From Methanofollis formosanus (lineage in GTDB: Archaea > Halobacteriota > Methanomicrobia > Methanomicrobiales > Methanofollaceae): a stretch of 64,000 bases of DNA. Numbering within the stretch: position 1 is the first letter of the stretch; each line of letters starts with the position of its first letter. Made by a program: the position numbers and the translations under genes. The stretch spans positions 434,001-498,000 of the forward strand of contig NZ_CP037968.1 of assembly GCF_019633745.1 (NCBI RefSeq), written 5' to 3'. The notes below the pieces were generated by a model. It saw nothing but the letters and a program-made list of their open reading frames with translations, did no database searches and was not told where the DNA came from. Positions 18,960 to 27,585 of the stretch are shown here, piece after piece.

Positions 18960-18988
18960 AGTACCCTTCTGGTACTCTTTTCTTCTCC
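18960..18988 (+). terminator. Hairpin plus T-rich tail after the DHH gene
   Basis: AGTACC-CTTCT-GGTACT forms a 6-bp stem (18960-18976), followed by CTTTTCTTCTCC. The position 55 bp after the stop and the T-rich tail fit an archaeal terminator. Confidence 0.45.
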
Positions 18989-19075
18989 TGTCGTGCCGTC
19001 TTCTCCTAACGCTCACTTCCGGCGAAAGGGATATATGCGGCGGCCCTGAGGTAGTACTTCATCGGAGGGATTGCT

Positions 19076-20104
19076 ATGGTACGAAGCATATATGCCAGGA
19101 TCTCCGGGGTCGGCATCGTCTGCGCTCTTCTCCTGCTGGCCCTGGTCGTCATCGCACCGGCCGCGGCACGGGGAGATACGATCGCCGAGATCGAATCTGG
19201 AGACACGGTCTTTGTCTATGAAGAAGGGTTGGACCTCTCGGCCCTGAGAAACGAAACGACCGATACCCCGGTGACCGCGCTGGTCAAGTACACGGACGAC
19301 GACCTCGATAAGGGTGAGATAAACCGCATCTCGGTCCCGGACGAGACCGACTTCGACCTCGACGATGCCGATGTCGGTGAATACACCGGACTGTACTACG
19401 CCTACAGCAAGGAAGACAACGCCCGCACCGGGAAGAGGATCATGGTCAGGTACCCCGAGGTCAGGATCGAACCCGTCCTCGCCGCCCCGAACCATGCCGA
19501 CCGGATCGAGGGGATCACCATCCCGACCGGGACGGCGATCGCCTTCAAGGTGATCGGTTCCTATGTGGGCACCCAGTACGTCGCCGGCGACGAGCACGCC
19601 TCGGTCGACATCGTGGTCACGACACCTGGCGGAGCCGAACTGACGACGTTCGAAGGGCGCGATCTTACGGATCTCCCGCTCACTGCCTCAAACTTCTACA
19701 CCGACGATCCGGGAATGCCGGGTCCGATCAGACTCGAAGGACTTGAGGAAGGGAAGTATAAAGTCCAGGCACGGTGGCACTCTCCGCAGGGTTTTGCCGA
19801 CTATGCGGAGGACTCGAATATCATTACCATCTATTCGGGCGAGAGGATCGGGGTCAATACCCCCCTGCCGACGCCGACGGTGACGACGGTGACAACGCCG
19901 ACCACGACCGTCACCGGAACCCCGACGGCGGCACCGACAACGGCTGTACCAACGGAGACTACAGCCGAAACAACAGTGTCTGAAACTTCGGTTCCGGAGA
20001 CGACCACGACGGTCCCGGCCACGACGCCTGCGCCGACCCCGCTGACATTGATCCCCGTTTTCGCCGCACTTTTGCTCGGCATCCTTGTGATGACGAGAGA
20101 ATAG
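19076..20104 (+). CDS. DUF3821-type surface protein with Thr-rich stalk
   Basis: A 342-residue exported protein. Residues 1-32 are a signal peptide (hydrophobic run VCALLLLALVVIAPAAA). The following domain, GDTIAEIESGDTVFVYEEGL onward (about 33-255), matches the DUF3821 type common in Methanomicrobiales surface proteins. Residues about 262-322 are a Thr/Pro-rich linker, probably O-glycosylated. A final hydrophobic segment (LIPVFAALLLGILVM) with a short charged tail anchors it in the membrane. TATA GGATATATG (19028-19036) and GGAGGG (19064-19069) precede the ATG. A T7 run follows the stop. Likely a cell-envelope component; ligand unknown. Confidence 0.85.
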   Translation: MVRSIYARISGVGIVCALLLLALVVIAPAAARGDTIAEIESGDTVFVYEEGLDLSALRNETTDTPVTALVKYTDDDLDKGEINRISVPDETDFDLDDADVGEYTGLYYAYSKEDNARTGKRIMVRYPEVRIEPVLAAPNHADRIEGITIPTGTAIAFKVIGSYVGTQYVAGDEHASVDIVVTTPGGAELTTFEGRDLTDLPLTASNFYTDDPGMPGPIRLEGLEEGKYKVQARWHSPQGFADYAEDSNIITIYSGERIGVNTPLPTPTVTTVTTPTTTVTGTPTAAPTTAVPTETTAETTVSETSVPETTTTVPATTPAPTPLTLIPVFAALLLGILVMTRE

Positions 20105-20111
20105 AATCATC

Positions 20112-20118
20112 TTTTTTT
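20112..20118 (+). terminator. Poly-T terminator after the DUF3821 gene
   Basis: Seven consecutive T residues start 8 bp after the stop codon, the usual archaeal termination signal. Confidence 0.45.
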
Positions 20119-20182
20119 ATGGAACTATAACCGACTTAGAAGCCAGAAATACTCATTTACAGGGAGAGAAGCAGGGAAAAAC

Positions 20183-20197
20183 ACAAGATATATATAA
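20183..20197 (+). promoter_or_regulatory. Strong TATA box for the small wHTH gene
   Basis: GATATATATAAAG, about 40-50 bp upstream of the ATG at 20235, would give a leader of roughly 20 nt carrying the ribosome binding site GAGGT (20224-20228). Confidence 0.5.
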
Positions 20198-20234
20198 AGA
20201 AGTGCTGATAGGTCTAACAAGCCGAGGTATCGAT

Positions 20235-20486
20235 ATGAGTAACAATAAGAGTATCCGGGAAAACTATAACGATACACAGAACCGGATTGTCAAATATCTC
20301 ATGGGGGGTTTAAGAAAAGGCAAACATTACTTCAAGTCGAAGTATATCGCTCACGACCTTGGACTCTCGGCAAAAGAGGTCGGCACCAACCTCGCTATCC
20401 TCTCAGAGATCTGTGAAGAACTCGAGATCAAGAGGTGGAGTTACTCGAACTCGACGACATGGATGGTCAGCCCCAGGGCGGCATGA
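20235..20486 (+). CDS. Small winged-helix DNA-binding protein
   Basis: An 83-residue basic protein. KYLMGGLRKGKHYFKSKYIA and DLGLSAKEVGTNLAIL followed by LEIKRWSYSNSTTWMV resemble a compact winged helix-turn-helix, of the sort annotated as DUF7123-like in haloarchaea (family assignment tentative). The ATG at 20235 is preferred over upstream starts because GAGGT precedes it by 6 nt and the TATA spacing fits. It is a standalone gene with a strong promoter, suggesting an abundant chromosomal or regulatory protein. Confidence 0.7.
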   Translation: MSNNKSIRENYNDTQNRIVKYLMGGLRKGKHYFKSKYIAHDLGLSAKEVGTNLAILSEICEELEIKRWSYSNSTTWMVSPRAA

Positions 20487-20514
20487 TTAATATACACGGC
20501 CACAATTTTTAGGT

Positions 20515-20712
20515 ATGGAACCGATCGTCTCTTTCGAGTCTGAGATCGAATTTGTCGCCAGGATCAACGAGTTCAAGGACTGCATCATGCAGCAGGGCCC
20601 GGAGAGCGGGGGAGAACAGGATCCCGAGCAACTCTGGTTCAACATCGATATCCCGAAGGGCCACGGACTCAAGGCGGGCGACCGCGTGCGGATCACCGTC
20701 GAGAAGATCTGA
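20515..20712 (+). CDS. Hypothetical small acidic protein
   Basis: A 65-residue protein starting MEPIVSFESEIEFVARINEF and ending KAGDRVRITVEKI. The C-terminal third looks like a beta-rich GDRV motif, and the middle is acidic with a QQGPESGGEQDPEQ loop. No family is recognised. The TATA element TTAATATAC (near 20487) lies about 27 bp before the ATG, so it is probably leaderless, although AGGT sits just ahead. Codon use matches its neighbours, supporting a real gene. Confidence 0.65.
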   Translation: MEPIVSFESEIEFVARINEFKDCIMQQGPESGGEQDPEQLWFNIDIPKGHGLKAGDRVRITVEKI

Positions 20713-20886
20713 ACTGATGAAGAGCGAGGTTCCGGTGTGCCGGTGTCAAAGGCGCGATCGGAATCGATCATGAAAACCATCGGTGACGGTGGATTTCAAA
20801 GAACCGCCTGAAACAGACGTTTCATGAGCGATTCTTCAGAAAAAACAATGCCCTTTTTTCTGCCCTGAAGAAATCAATCCTCCTTC

Positions 20887-21085
20887 GGCTTTGTAGAATC
20901 ATCGTGATAGTTCTCTTCGACGGGTGGCTGGCCGCCCCCCTTTCAGGGTCATTGCTCCGCCTTCCACCCCAATCTTCATCCTGGGGGTCAGGGGACGGAG
21001 CCCCCGGCATAAACATGAGGGAAGGCGATAGATGAAGGTCACAGGGGGTTGAGGTGATGAAAAGAGGATGTTTTCTACAGAGCCG
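20887..21085 (+). repeat. Short family B (MITE-like) element with 12-bp terminal inverted repeats
   Basis: A 199-bp element bounded by GGCTTTGTAGAA (20887-20898) and TTCTACAGAGCC (21074-21085), inverted repeats with one mismatch. Inside are a GC-rich segment and a CTGGGGGTCAGGGGACGGAGCCCCCGG region. It is shorter than the 50752 copy because part of the first hairpin is deleted. No coding capacity and no clear target duplication. Confidence 0.8.
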
Positions 21086-21835
21086 AGCCCAGGATACTTT
21101 TGGGATATGCTCCATGAAAATGATCGCTAAAATTGTGTCTATAGATGTTGCATGATGATTCGAACTCACCAAATCTCGCTGAAGCCGATATACAGAGGAT
21201 AAAATCTTCTTCAGAGTGATCAGCCGCTCCAATCGTTGAATCTTCACCGCTGTCTTGTGCCGGGGGGTTGCACCCCTGATTCCTCACGACGAGGATAGAC
21301 GGGGGCGGCGATGGAACAAGACCCCACCGGTTCTTCAGTCTTGAATAAAAGAGCGATCGAACGACGAGAAATTTTCATCCCGTATGTTTGAGGCGTAATC
21401 TCGCCTCATGAGCAATTACCATGAAAATGATCCTGACGATCATCTCTCCAGGTTTCCATAATGGTTTGAATCCACCACCCGCCTTCAGGACAGATACAGA
21501 TATTGCAGATGCATCTCCTGAATGATCGGGCCTCTGCCTTCCCGGCCCTATCTTCGTCCCGGGGGTCCGGGGGCAGCGCCCCCGGCACCGATGTTTGGGA
21601 AGGCGTGATGATCCGATGTGCCGCCCCCATCGTAGAATCGTTCCTGGAATCCCGCACCGGGGGGTTTCACCCCCCGGACCCCCCACGACGAAGATCGGTG
21701 GGGGCGGCAATGAAGTGGTCGCCCTATGTGGTGTCCTGCTCCGAAGAGGGAGCAAGGATCCACTCACTAGAGACCACCAAGAATTTTCATCCCGTATGCT
21801 TGAGCCCAGGGTTCATGTCCGATTCTACAAAGCCC
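21086..21835 (+). repeat. Two further family B long modules in tandem
   Basis: The rest of the 1.2-kb gap up to the GTPase gene. 21110-21420 carries the long module: CATGAAAATGATC start, CCGGGGGGTTGCACCCC hairpin, GAGGATAG, AAATTTTCATCCCGTATG tail. 21421-21835 repeats it with both hairpins intact: CCGGGGGCAGCGCCCCCGG near 21573 and CCGGGGGGTTTCACCCCCCG near 21658. The outer end is TTCTACAAAGCC (21823-21834). 21840-21970 is AT-rich promoter DNA. Confidence 0.75.
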
Positions 21836-21973
21836 TGCACCTCTCCATCTCAGGACAAATGATCAAAATCCCCATGGAGGTTTACAAATACTCCCAATTT
21901 CGACAAAATGAAGTTATTTCGTGAAAAATCAACATCGTAATGATAAAATACCGATATACCATATACACTGGTG

Positions 21974-22474
21974 ATGGCACGCGAGAAACTCAAACTCTGC
22001 GTATTTGGGTCCTTCAATGCAGGGAAGACTTCTCTTATCACCGCCCTCGATCCCTCTTCCAGGCATGTCGAGGCCGACTGCGACGGCGGGTCGACGACCG
22101 TCGCCCTCGACTTCGGCCGGGTGCAGGTGGGGGAGCAGCAGGTCTATCTCTTCGGGACACCAGGGCAGGACAGGTTTGAGTTTGCCAGAAAGATCCTCTC
22201 CAGGGGGATGGACGGAGCGATCATCGTAGTGGACTCGACCTATGCACCCGACGAGATGACGCGTGAATTGTATTCGTGGCTGAAGGGGACCGGGCTGCCG
22301 GTCGTCTTCATGCTCAACAAGTGCGACCTCCCCGAGTCCAGGCCCTCGCTCTATGCCGACGTGATCGGCGACGCCTCGGTCCACCTCGTCTCCGCCCGGA
22401 CAGGCGAGAATGTGCATGAAGCGCTTGTCTCCTTTGTCAGCGGCATCGTCGAGGACGCCGATCCCGTTTTGTAG
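21974..22474 (+). CDS. Small Ras/Rab-like GTPase
   Basis: A 166-residue single-domain GTPase. G1 is GSFNAGKTS (about 11-19), switch II/G3 is GTPGQDRFEF, G4 is NKCD, and G5 is SARTG. The pattern resembles archaeal Ras-like proteins adjacent to roadblock or surface-signalling genes, but no roadblock partner is here. It is probably leaderless: GATAAAATA (21942-21950) lies about 27 bp upstream of GTG 21971/ATG 21974. The stop codon lies in TTTTGTAGAA, which is the conserved edge of a family B core fragment (22468-22525). A repeat fragment therefore abuts and may have supplied the end of the gene. Confidence 0.85.
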   Translation: MAREKLKLCVFGSFNAGKTSLITALDPSSRHVEADCDGGSTTVALDFGRVQVGEQQVYLFGTPGQDRFEFARKILSRGMDGAIIVVDSTYAPDEMTRELYSWLKGTGLPVVFMLNKCDLPESRPSLYADVIGDASVHLVSARTGENVHEALVSFVSGIVEDADPVL

Positions 22475-22525
22475 AAGGCCTCACACGTCGCGCCGGGGGC
22501 GCTGCCCCCCGCAAAGATATCGATC
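22468..22525 (+). repeat. Isolated family B core fragment
   Basis: TTTTGTAGAAGG, TCGCGCC, a GGGGGCGCTGCCCCC hairpin and AAAGATA reproduce the order of the family B core without its outer parts. It overlaps the GTPase stop codon. Confidence 0.45.
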
Positions 22526-22664
22526 CTTTTCTATAACACCGCCTCTACTCACCCAATCGATAACCCCTCCCTTCAGATCAATCCCTTACCTCTCAACCCC
22601 CCGGATCTTCTCCAGGAAACCGGAAACAAATACTATATCTTCTCTTAATGGTCACACTCTGGTA

Positions 22665-23030
22665 ATGGCAGCAACTCCCCCCACCACACCTTTTATCGGG
22701 CTCTCCTGCCTCTGCATCCTCGCTCTCGCTCTGACCGCAGGATGTACCGGCATCGGGTTTGGAGAGGCGACCTACACAGACGGCGCCCTCCAGCTCGAGG
22801 TGGACAACCCGTCAGAACCCACGGAGGCCACCCTCCAGGTGACGGTTGTGAAGACCAGCGGTTTCGGACAGGAACAGGTCGATACCTTTGTCAAAATCGA
22901 ACACTTTCAGGAAGGCACCAATATCTTCTCCTTCCCGGTGGCCCTCGAACCAGGCACCTATAAACTCTATCTCTATCTCCTGAAAGGGGATGAACGGACG
23001 GCCGCCGTGATCAGGGACCTGCAGGTGTGA
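22665..23030 (+). CDS. Predicted lipoprotein
   Basis: A 121-residue exported protein. The signal sequence (about 10-30, hydrophobic LSCLCILALALTAGC) ends in a lipobox LTAGC at Cys 27, so the mature protein is probably lipid-anchored outside the cell. The mature part is beta-rich (GALQLEVDNPSEPTEATLQV, then LEPGTYKLYLYLLKG), consistent with an Ig-like fold. No family is recognised. TATA ACTATATC lies near 22632, about 30 bp upstream, so the leader is short or absent. The stop lies 2 nt before the adenine deaminase ATG, so they may be co-transcribed. Confidence 0.75.
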   Translation: MAATPPTTPFIGLSCLCILALALTAGCTGIGFGEATYTDGALQLEVDNPSEPTEATLQVTVVKTSGFGQEQVDTFVKIEHFQEGTNIFSFPVALEPGTYKLYLYLLKGDERTAAVIRDLQV

Positions 23031-23032
23031 CC

Positions 23033-24694
23033 ATGAACGAATGTCTGGACGCCGCACGCGGGAGCGTACCTGCCGATCGTCTCTTCACCCACCTCTCCCT
23101 GTACAACCCCTTCACCTGCACCTGGGAAGAGACCTCCTTTGCGGTGAAGGACGGAACGGTCGTCGGGGTGGGCGAGGGTTACGAGGCCCTGGAGACCGTC
23201 GACCTGGAGGGCGCGAGGGTCGTGCCCGGCCTTATCGACGCTCATGTGCATATCGAGAGTTCTCTGCTCACACCCGGCGAATACGCGCGGGCAGTGTTGC
23301 CGCGGGGGACGACGACGGTCGTCGCCGACCCCCACGAGATCGCCAATGTATCAGGGAAAGAGGGGATCGAGTTCGTCCTCTCGGAGGGATCGCGCTCAGC
23401 CCTCTCGGTCCTGGTCACCCTCCCCTCCTGTGTCCCGGCCACTCCCCTGGACGAGGGCGGGGCCGTGCTCACGGCAGACGACCTTGCGGAATTTGTCGGG
23501 AGAGATGAAGTGGTGGGACTGGGCGAGGTGATGAATGTCCCCGGCGTCCTGAACGGCGATCCCGAGGTCTGGAAAAAGCTCGGGCTCTTCCGGGTCAGGG
23601 AGGGGCACGCACCCATGCTCTCGGGAAAAGACCTCAACGCCTATGTGTTCGCCGGGATACAGAGCGACCACGAGTCCACGACGCTTGAGGAGGGTGAGGA
23701 GAAACTCCGCCTCGGGATGTACGTCATGATGAGGGAGGGCTCGACCGAGCGAAACATCCGGGCCCTCGCGCCCCTGCTCACGCCCTGCACCTCGTCGCGC
23801 TGCTGTCTGGCGACCGACGACCGGCACGCCGACATGCTCCTCTCGGAGGGGCATATCGACGACTGCATCAGGAAACTGGTGAGGTGCGGGGTGTCCCTGG
23901 AACTGGCGCTCAGGGCGGTGACCCTCTCCTCCGCCCGGCGGTTCGGGCTTGATGACCGGGGTGCGATCGCACCGGGCCGGCGGGCCGACTTCTGCGTGCT
24001 CAGGGGTTCGCCGGAGTTCGAGGTGGAGACGACCTACGTACAGGGAGTACACTACGAAGATCCCGGCTATCAGACGCCGGCGTGCCCGCCGCCGGTCTTC
24101 AGGTGCCGCCCGCCCGTCCCTGAGGACCTTGCGATCGGGGGCAAGGGCATCGCCCGCGTCATCGGCCTGACCGAGGGGCAGATCGTCACCGACGACCTGC
24201 GGTGCAGGGTGGAGGACGTCCCTGACCTGGAGCATGACATCCTCAAGGTCGCGGTCTGCGACCGGTACCGGAACGGCGGGTGCGGGGTTGGCCTGGTCCA
24301 CGGTTTCGGGATGAAAGAGGGTGCGATCGCCGCAAGCGTCTCCCACGACACCCACAACATCGTCGCCGTCGGGGTCTCGGACGAGGAGATCTGCCGGGCG
24401 ATCAGGTCGGTGATCGCCCATCAGGGCGCGATGGTCACGGTGAGGGGCGAGCGGGTGACTGTCCTTCCCCTGCCGTGCGGGGGGTTGATGGCAACCGAGC
24501 CCTACCCGGAGGTCTGCCGGAGGCTCGAGGCCCTCACGGAGGAGACCAGGGCGATGGGGGCGGTCGAGCACCCGTTCATGTACCTCTCGTTCCTTGCGCT
24601 GACCGTCATCCCGCACCTCCGGGTGACCGACCGCGGGGTCTTTGATGCGGCGGCCTTCGCCGATGTCCCGCTCTTCTGTGAGGAGGGAAAGTAA
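23033..24694 (+). CDS. ade: Adenine deaminase
   Basis: A 553-residue amidohydrolase converting adenine to hypoxanthine in purine salvage. The metal motif DAHVHIESS near residues 68-76, VADPHEIANV, LATDDRHADML (about 260-270, the Ade-specific DDRH) and the C-terminal domain with VSHDTHNIVAVG are all present and in order. Length is typical of archaeal/bacterial Ade. ATG 23033 is preferred over GTG 23027 because GGTG (23024-23027) is then correctly spaced as ribosome binding site. The stop overlaps the next ATG by one base (TAATG), so the methanogenesis marker gene is coupled. Confidence 0.95.
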   Translation: MNECLDAARGSVPADRLFTHLSLYNPFTCTWEETSFAVKDGTVVGVGEGYEALETVDLEGARVVPGLIDAHVHIESSLLTPGEYARAVLPRGTTTVVADPHEIANVSGKEGIEFVLSEGSRSALSVLVTLPSCVPATPLDEGGAVLTADDLAEFVGRDEVVGLGEVMNVPGVLNGDPEVWKKLGLFRVREGHAPMLSGKDLNAYVFAGIQSDHESTTLEEGEEKLRLGMYVMMREGSTERNIRALAPLLTPCTSSRCCLATDDRHADMLLSEGHIDDCIRKLVRCGVSLELALRAVTLSSARRFGLDDRGAIAPGRRADFCVLRGSPEFEVETTYVQGVHYEDPGYQTPACPPPVFRCRPPVPEDLAIGGKGIARVIGLTEGQIVTDDLRCRVEDVPDLEHDILKVAVCDRYRNGGCGVGLVHGFGMKEGAIAASVSHDTHNIVAVGVSDEEICRAIRSVIAHQGAMVTVRGERVTVLPLPCGGLMATEPYPEVCRRLEALTEETRAMGAVEHPFMYLSFLALTVIPHLRVTDRGVFDAAAFADVPLFCEEGK

Positions 24695-25542
24695 TGGACG
24701 AACATATCATCGAGGCCGCCGGGAAGGCGCGAGTCGTCGTCAGGGACGGGAAGGTCGTCGAGGTGGGCGAACCGGTGATCCGGTCATGCCCGCTCGCCGA
24801 ACGGTTCTCCTATCCGGTCATGGAGATGACGAGAGAAGAGATCCAGAAGAACATCGAGGAGCGGATCCGCACCTTCGGGATGTGCACGCCTGAACGCAGG
24901 GTACTTGCCGACCCGGACTTCGTCCTCTTCGGGGCTTCGGAACTGATGAGCGCAGCGGTGCGGCGGGGCGACCTCGACGCCGCAGTCGTCGCCTGCGACG
25001 GGGCCGGGACGGTCGTCGCCATAAACCCGCGGCTGGTCCAGGGGATAGGCGGGCGGATGTCGGGACTGGTGAAGACCTCGCCCATCCCCGCAGTGATCAG
25101 CAGGATCGAGGAGAACGGCGGGATGGTGCTCGACCCCGAGACGGCGCGGATCGATCCGGTCGCCGGGGTCGAAGCGGCGGTGCAGGCCGGGTACCGGACG
25201 GTGGCGGTGACCGTCGCCTCGCCCGACATGGCCGAGGAGGTGAGGATACGCTACCCCGACGCCCTCATCGTGGGGGTGCACCTGACCGGGCTGTCGGCCG
25301 AGGAGGCCGAACGGATCGCGGCGGTGGCTGATATCGTGGCGGTCTGCGCCTCACGACACCTCCGCGAGGCGGCCGGACGGCGGGCTCTCCTTCAGGCCGG
25401 GACCGTGGTCCCGGTCTTTGCCCTGACGCAAGCAGGCAAAGAGATCATCCTGGCAAAGATCAGGGAGACCGACCGGCAGGTGCTGGTCACCGGCGGGCAT
25501 CTCCCGGTCGCGGGAACGCGGGGGCCCGAGCCGCTGGTGTGA
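24694..25542 (+). CDS. DUF2099 protein, probable methanogenesis marker 8
   Basis: A 282-residue cytoplasmic protein resembling DUF2099 (methanogenesis marker protein 8). MDEHIIEAAGKARVVVRDGK at the start, IRTFGMCTPERRVL near 57-70, GIGGRMSGLVKTSPIPAVI near 118-136, and alternating beta/alpha segments later are the recognisable parts. Such markers occur almost only in methanogens and their biochemical roles are largely unknown. Translationally coupled to ade with a 1-nt overlap. The family name rests on recall of the N-terminal pattern. Confidence 0.75.
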   Translation: MDEHIIEAAGKARVVVRDGKVVEVGEPVIRSCPLAERFSYPVMEMTREEIQKNIEERIRTFGMCTPERRVLADPDFVLFGASELMSAAVRRGDLDAAVVACDGAGTVVAINPRLVQGIGGRMSGLVKTSPIPAVISRIEENGGMVLDPETARIDPVAGVEAAVQAGYRTVAVTVASPDMAEEVRIRYPDALIVGVHLTGLSAEEAERIAAVADIVAVCASRHLREAAGRRALLQAGTVVPVFALTQAGKEIILAKIRETDRQVLVTGGHLPVAGTRGPEPLV

Positions 25543-25572
25543 GATAACCAGAGGGTTCAAGGGTTTATCTCC

Positions 25573-25603
25573 GGGGTTCAACCATCGAACCCCTGCAATT
25601 TTT
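25573..25603 (+). terminator. Hairpin terminator after the marker gene
   Basis: GGGGTTC-AACCATC-GAACCCC is a perfect 7-bp stem with a 7-nt loop, followed by TGCAATTTTT; another T7 run lies at 25614-25620. It separates the ade operon from the next transcription unit. Confidence 0.6.
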
Positions 25604-25644
25604 CCAATTTATCTTTTTTTCATTCTTATTCTCCAAACGATACC

Positions 25645-26895
25645 ATGAGAATCAGACTATATGTCATGCTCCTCCTCATCGCCGTATGTACCGGTGCGGT
25701 GACGGCGGAGGAGAACACGGCGGCCCAGGTTGCGATCACCGGGGTTGCCGTCGATCCGGGTGTGCTCATGAAGGGCGACACCGGGACGGTCACCGTCACG
25801 GTCACCAACAATGGCCAGACCAGCGTCCCGATCGCGCGTGCCGCCCTCCTGGGCAACGACCTCTCGGTCCAGGACTCGGGGATCTACTCGTCGGTGAGCA
25901 ACCTGGGTGCGGGAAATTCGATGGACTTCACCTTCACCGTGCAGGCCGATACCGCCGACGGGATCTATTATCCTTCCTTCTATCTCGACTACCGGGACGC
26001 AGGAAGCCTGCGCTATCCGGTGCCGGTGAAGGTGGAAAGCAGCGGACTCGAGGTCTCGGTGCTTCAGCAGCCTGAGGTCTATGCCGAGGAGAGGACCGAG
26101 ACCGTCACGCTCCTGATCGGCAACCCGCGCGAGAACATGGTGAGCGGCGTCACCGTCAGGCCGGTGGGGGAGGGGATCGAGACGACCCAGACCAGCGCCT
26201 TTGTCGGCGACCTCCAGCCGGGCGGCTCGGCCGAGGTGACCTTCGACCTCCGCGCCTCGCAGTCGACCGACCTCACCTTCGAGACGACCTACCGGAACGG
26301 GATGAACTCTCACACCGCCGCGACGACGGTGCCGGTGGAGGTCGGCGAGGGGAAGGTCCGCGCCGAACCGGTGGTCAACAACATCAACGTAGTACAGAGT
26401 GGCGGACAGTTCACGGTCAGCGGGGACGTGAACAATGCCGGCCTTGAGGAAGCGAAGTCGGTCGTCGTGACCGTCGCCGAGCCTGCGATCCCCTCTGGCG
26501 CCTACCCGGCCTATGTCGTCGGGGCCCTCGAGCCTGACGACTTTTCCAGTTTCGAAGTGACCTTCACGGCGTCCGGCACCTCACCGGTCCCTCTTCTGGT
26601 CCAGTACAAGGACGGGGACGGGAATGCCTATGAAACGAGTTGTTCGGTTGATCTCAGGGGGGCCGGGACCGCGGCGCCGGCGAACGGCGATGTCGAGAAC
26701 ATGGCGGCTTCGAAGTCAGGCGGGCGCAACCCGATGGGCACCTTCGGCGGAGGGCTGCAAAACCTTCCGATCACCGAGATCCTCGTCGGTCTCCTGGTCG
26801 TCGTCGGTGCCCTCGTCGCCTGGCGGAAAGGGCTCTTTGCCGCCGCCGTACGGAAGGGCAGGGCGCGTCTGGGTCGGGACCGGGACGAGGACTGA
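25645..26895 (+). CDS. Membrane-anchored extracellular Ig-like (COG1361-type) protein of an ABC system
   Basis: A 416-residue exported protein. It has a signal peptide (about 1-21) and three beta-rich CARDB/Ig-like repeats (about 28-130, 131-235 and 240-340), visible as recurring patterns such as GTVTVTVTNNGQ, ERTETVTLLIGNPREN and GQFTVSGDVNNAGLEEAKSV. A membrane helix (about 375-393, ITEILVGLLVVVGALVAW) and a basic cytosolic tail follow. Proteins of this architecture (COG1361) often precede MacB-like ABC genes in archaea, and two such genes follow 15 bp downstream. It is probably the extracytoplasmic partner of the exporter. CAATTTATC near 25605 is the likely TATA. Confidence 0.8.
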   Translation: MRIRLYVMLLLIAVCTGAVTAEENTAAQVAITGVAVDPGVLMKGDTGTVTVTVTNNGQTSVPIARAALLGNDLSVQDSGIYSSVSNLGAGNSMDFTFTVQADTADGIYYPSFYLDYRDAGSLRYPVPVKVESSGLEVSVLQQPEVYAEERTETVTLLIGNPRENMVSGVTVRPVGEGIETTQTSAFVGDLQPGGSAEVTFDLRASQSTDLTFETTYRNGMNSHTAATTVPVEVGEGKVRAEPVVNNINVVQSGGQFTVSGDVNNAGLEEAKSVVVTVAEPAIPSGAYPAYVVGALEPDDFSSFEVTFTASGTSPVPLLVQYKDGDGNAYETSCSVDLRGAGTAAPANGDVENMAASKSGGRNPMGTFGGGLQNLPITEILVGLLVVVGALVAWRKGLFAAAVRKGRARLGRDRDED

Positions 26896-26910
26896 ACCGG
26901 GGTCAGGACA

Positions 26911-27585
26911 ATGAACGATCTTCCGGTGATCAGACTGGACGGGGTGACCAGGGTCTACTCCATCCCTGCAGGAGACGTGGTGGCCCTCGACGATGTCTCC
27001 CTCGATATCATGGAAGGAGAGTTCGTGGCGATCATGGGGCCGTCGGGTTCGGGCAAGTCCACCCTGCTCAACCAGATCGGGAGCCTGGACGTCCCGACCT
27101 CAGGCGACCTCTTCATCGACGGGAGGAACACCAGGGAGATGACCGACGACGAACTCACCGATCTCAGGCGGGACTCCATCGGCTATATCTTCCAGAAATT
27201 CAACCTCATCCCGCTCCTCACGCTCTATGAGAACGTGGAGTATCCGCTCATCCTGAAGTACGGGAAGCGGGACGAGAGTGGACGGGCTACGGAGTTGTTG
27301 AAGATGGTCGGGCTCGAAGGGGCGATGATCGAGCATACCCCGACCGAGATCTCGGGCGGGCAGCAGCAGCGGGTGGCCATCGCACGGGCGCTGGTCAATG
27401 ACCCGAAGATCCTCCTCTGCGACGAACCGACCGGGAACCTGGACTCGAAGACGAGCACCCAGATCATGGAGATCCTGGCCGACCTGAACCGGCGCGGCAA
27501 GACGGTGGTGATGGTCACCCACGACCCGGCGACGGCCGAGTATGCGAACAGGACGATCGTCATCAGGGACGGGAGGGTCGAGTGA
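26911..27585 (+). CDS. MacB/LolD-type ABC transporter ATPase
   Basis: A 224-residue nucleotide-binding protein. Walker A GPSGSGKST is at 43-51, the Q-loop is FQKFNLIPLLT, the signature ISGGQQQRVAIARAL and Walker B ILLCDEPTGNLDSKTS follow, and the H-switch is MVTHDPA. The EPTGNLDSKT segment is characteristic of the MacB/LolD/FtsE group. It powers the permease whose start overlaps its stop by 4 nt (GTGATGG region at 27582). Full length with all motifs intact. Confidence 0.95.
   Translation: MNDLPVIRLDGVTRVYSIPAGDVVALDDVSLDIMEGEFVAIMGPSGSGKSTLLNQIGSLDVPTSGDLFIDGRNTREMTDDELTDLRRDSIGYIFQKFNLIPLLTLYENVEYPLILKYGKRDESGRATELLKMVGLEGAMIEHTPTEISGGQQQRVAIARALVNDPKILLCDEPTGNLDSKTSTQIMEILADLNRRGKTVVMVTHDPATAEYANRTIVIRDGRVE

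Noticed and set aside
20713-21970. Small ORFs of 70-140 codons in the repeat region
   Set aside because: They differ in frame and sequence between copies of the same element, so they are by-products of the repeats.
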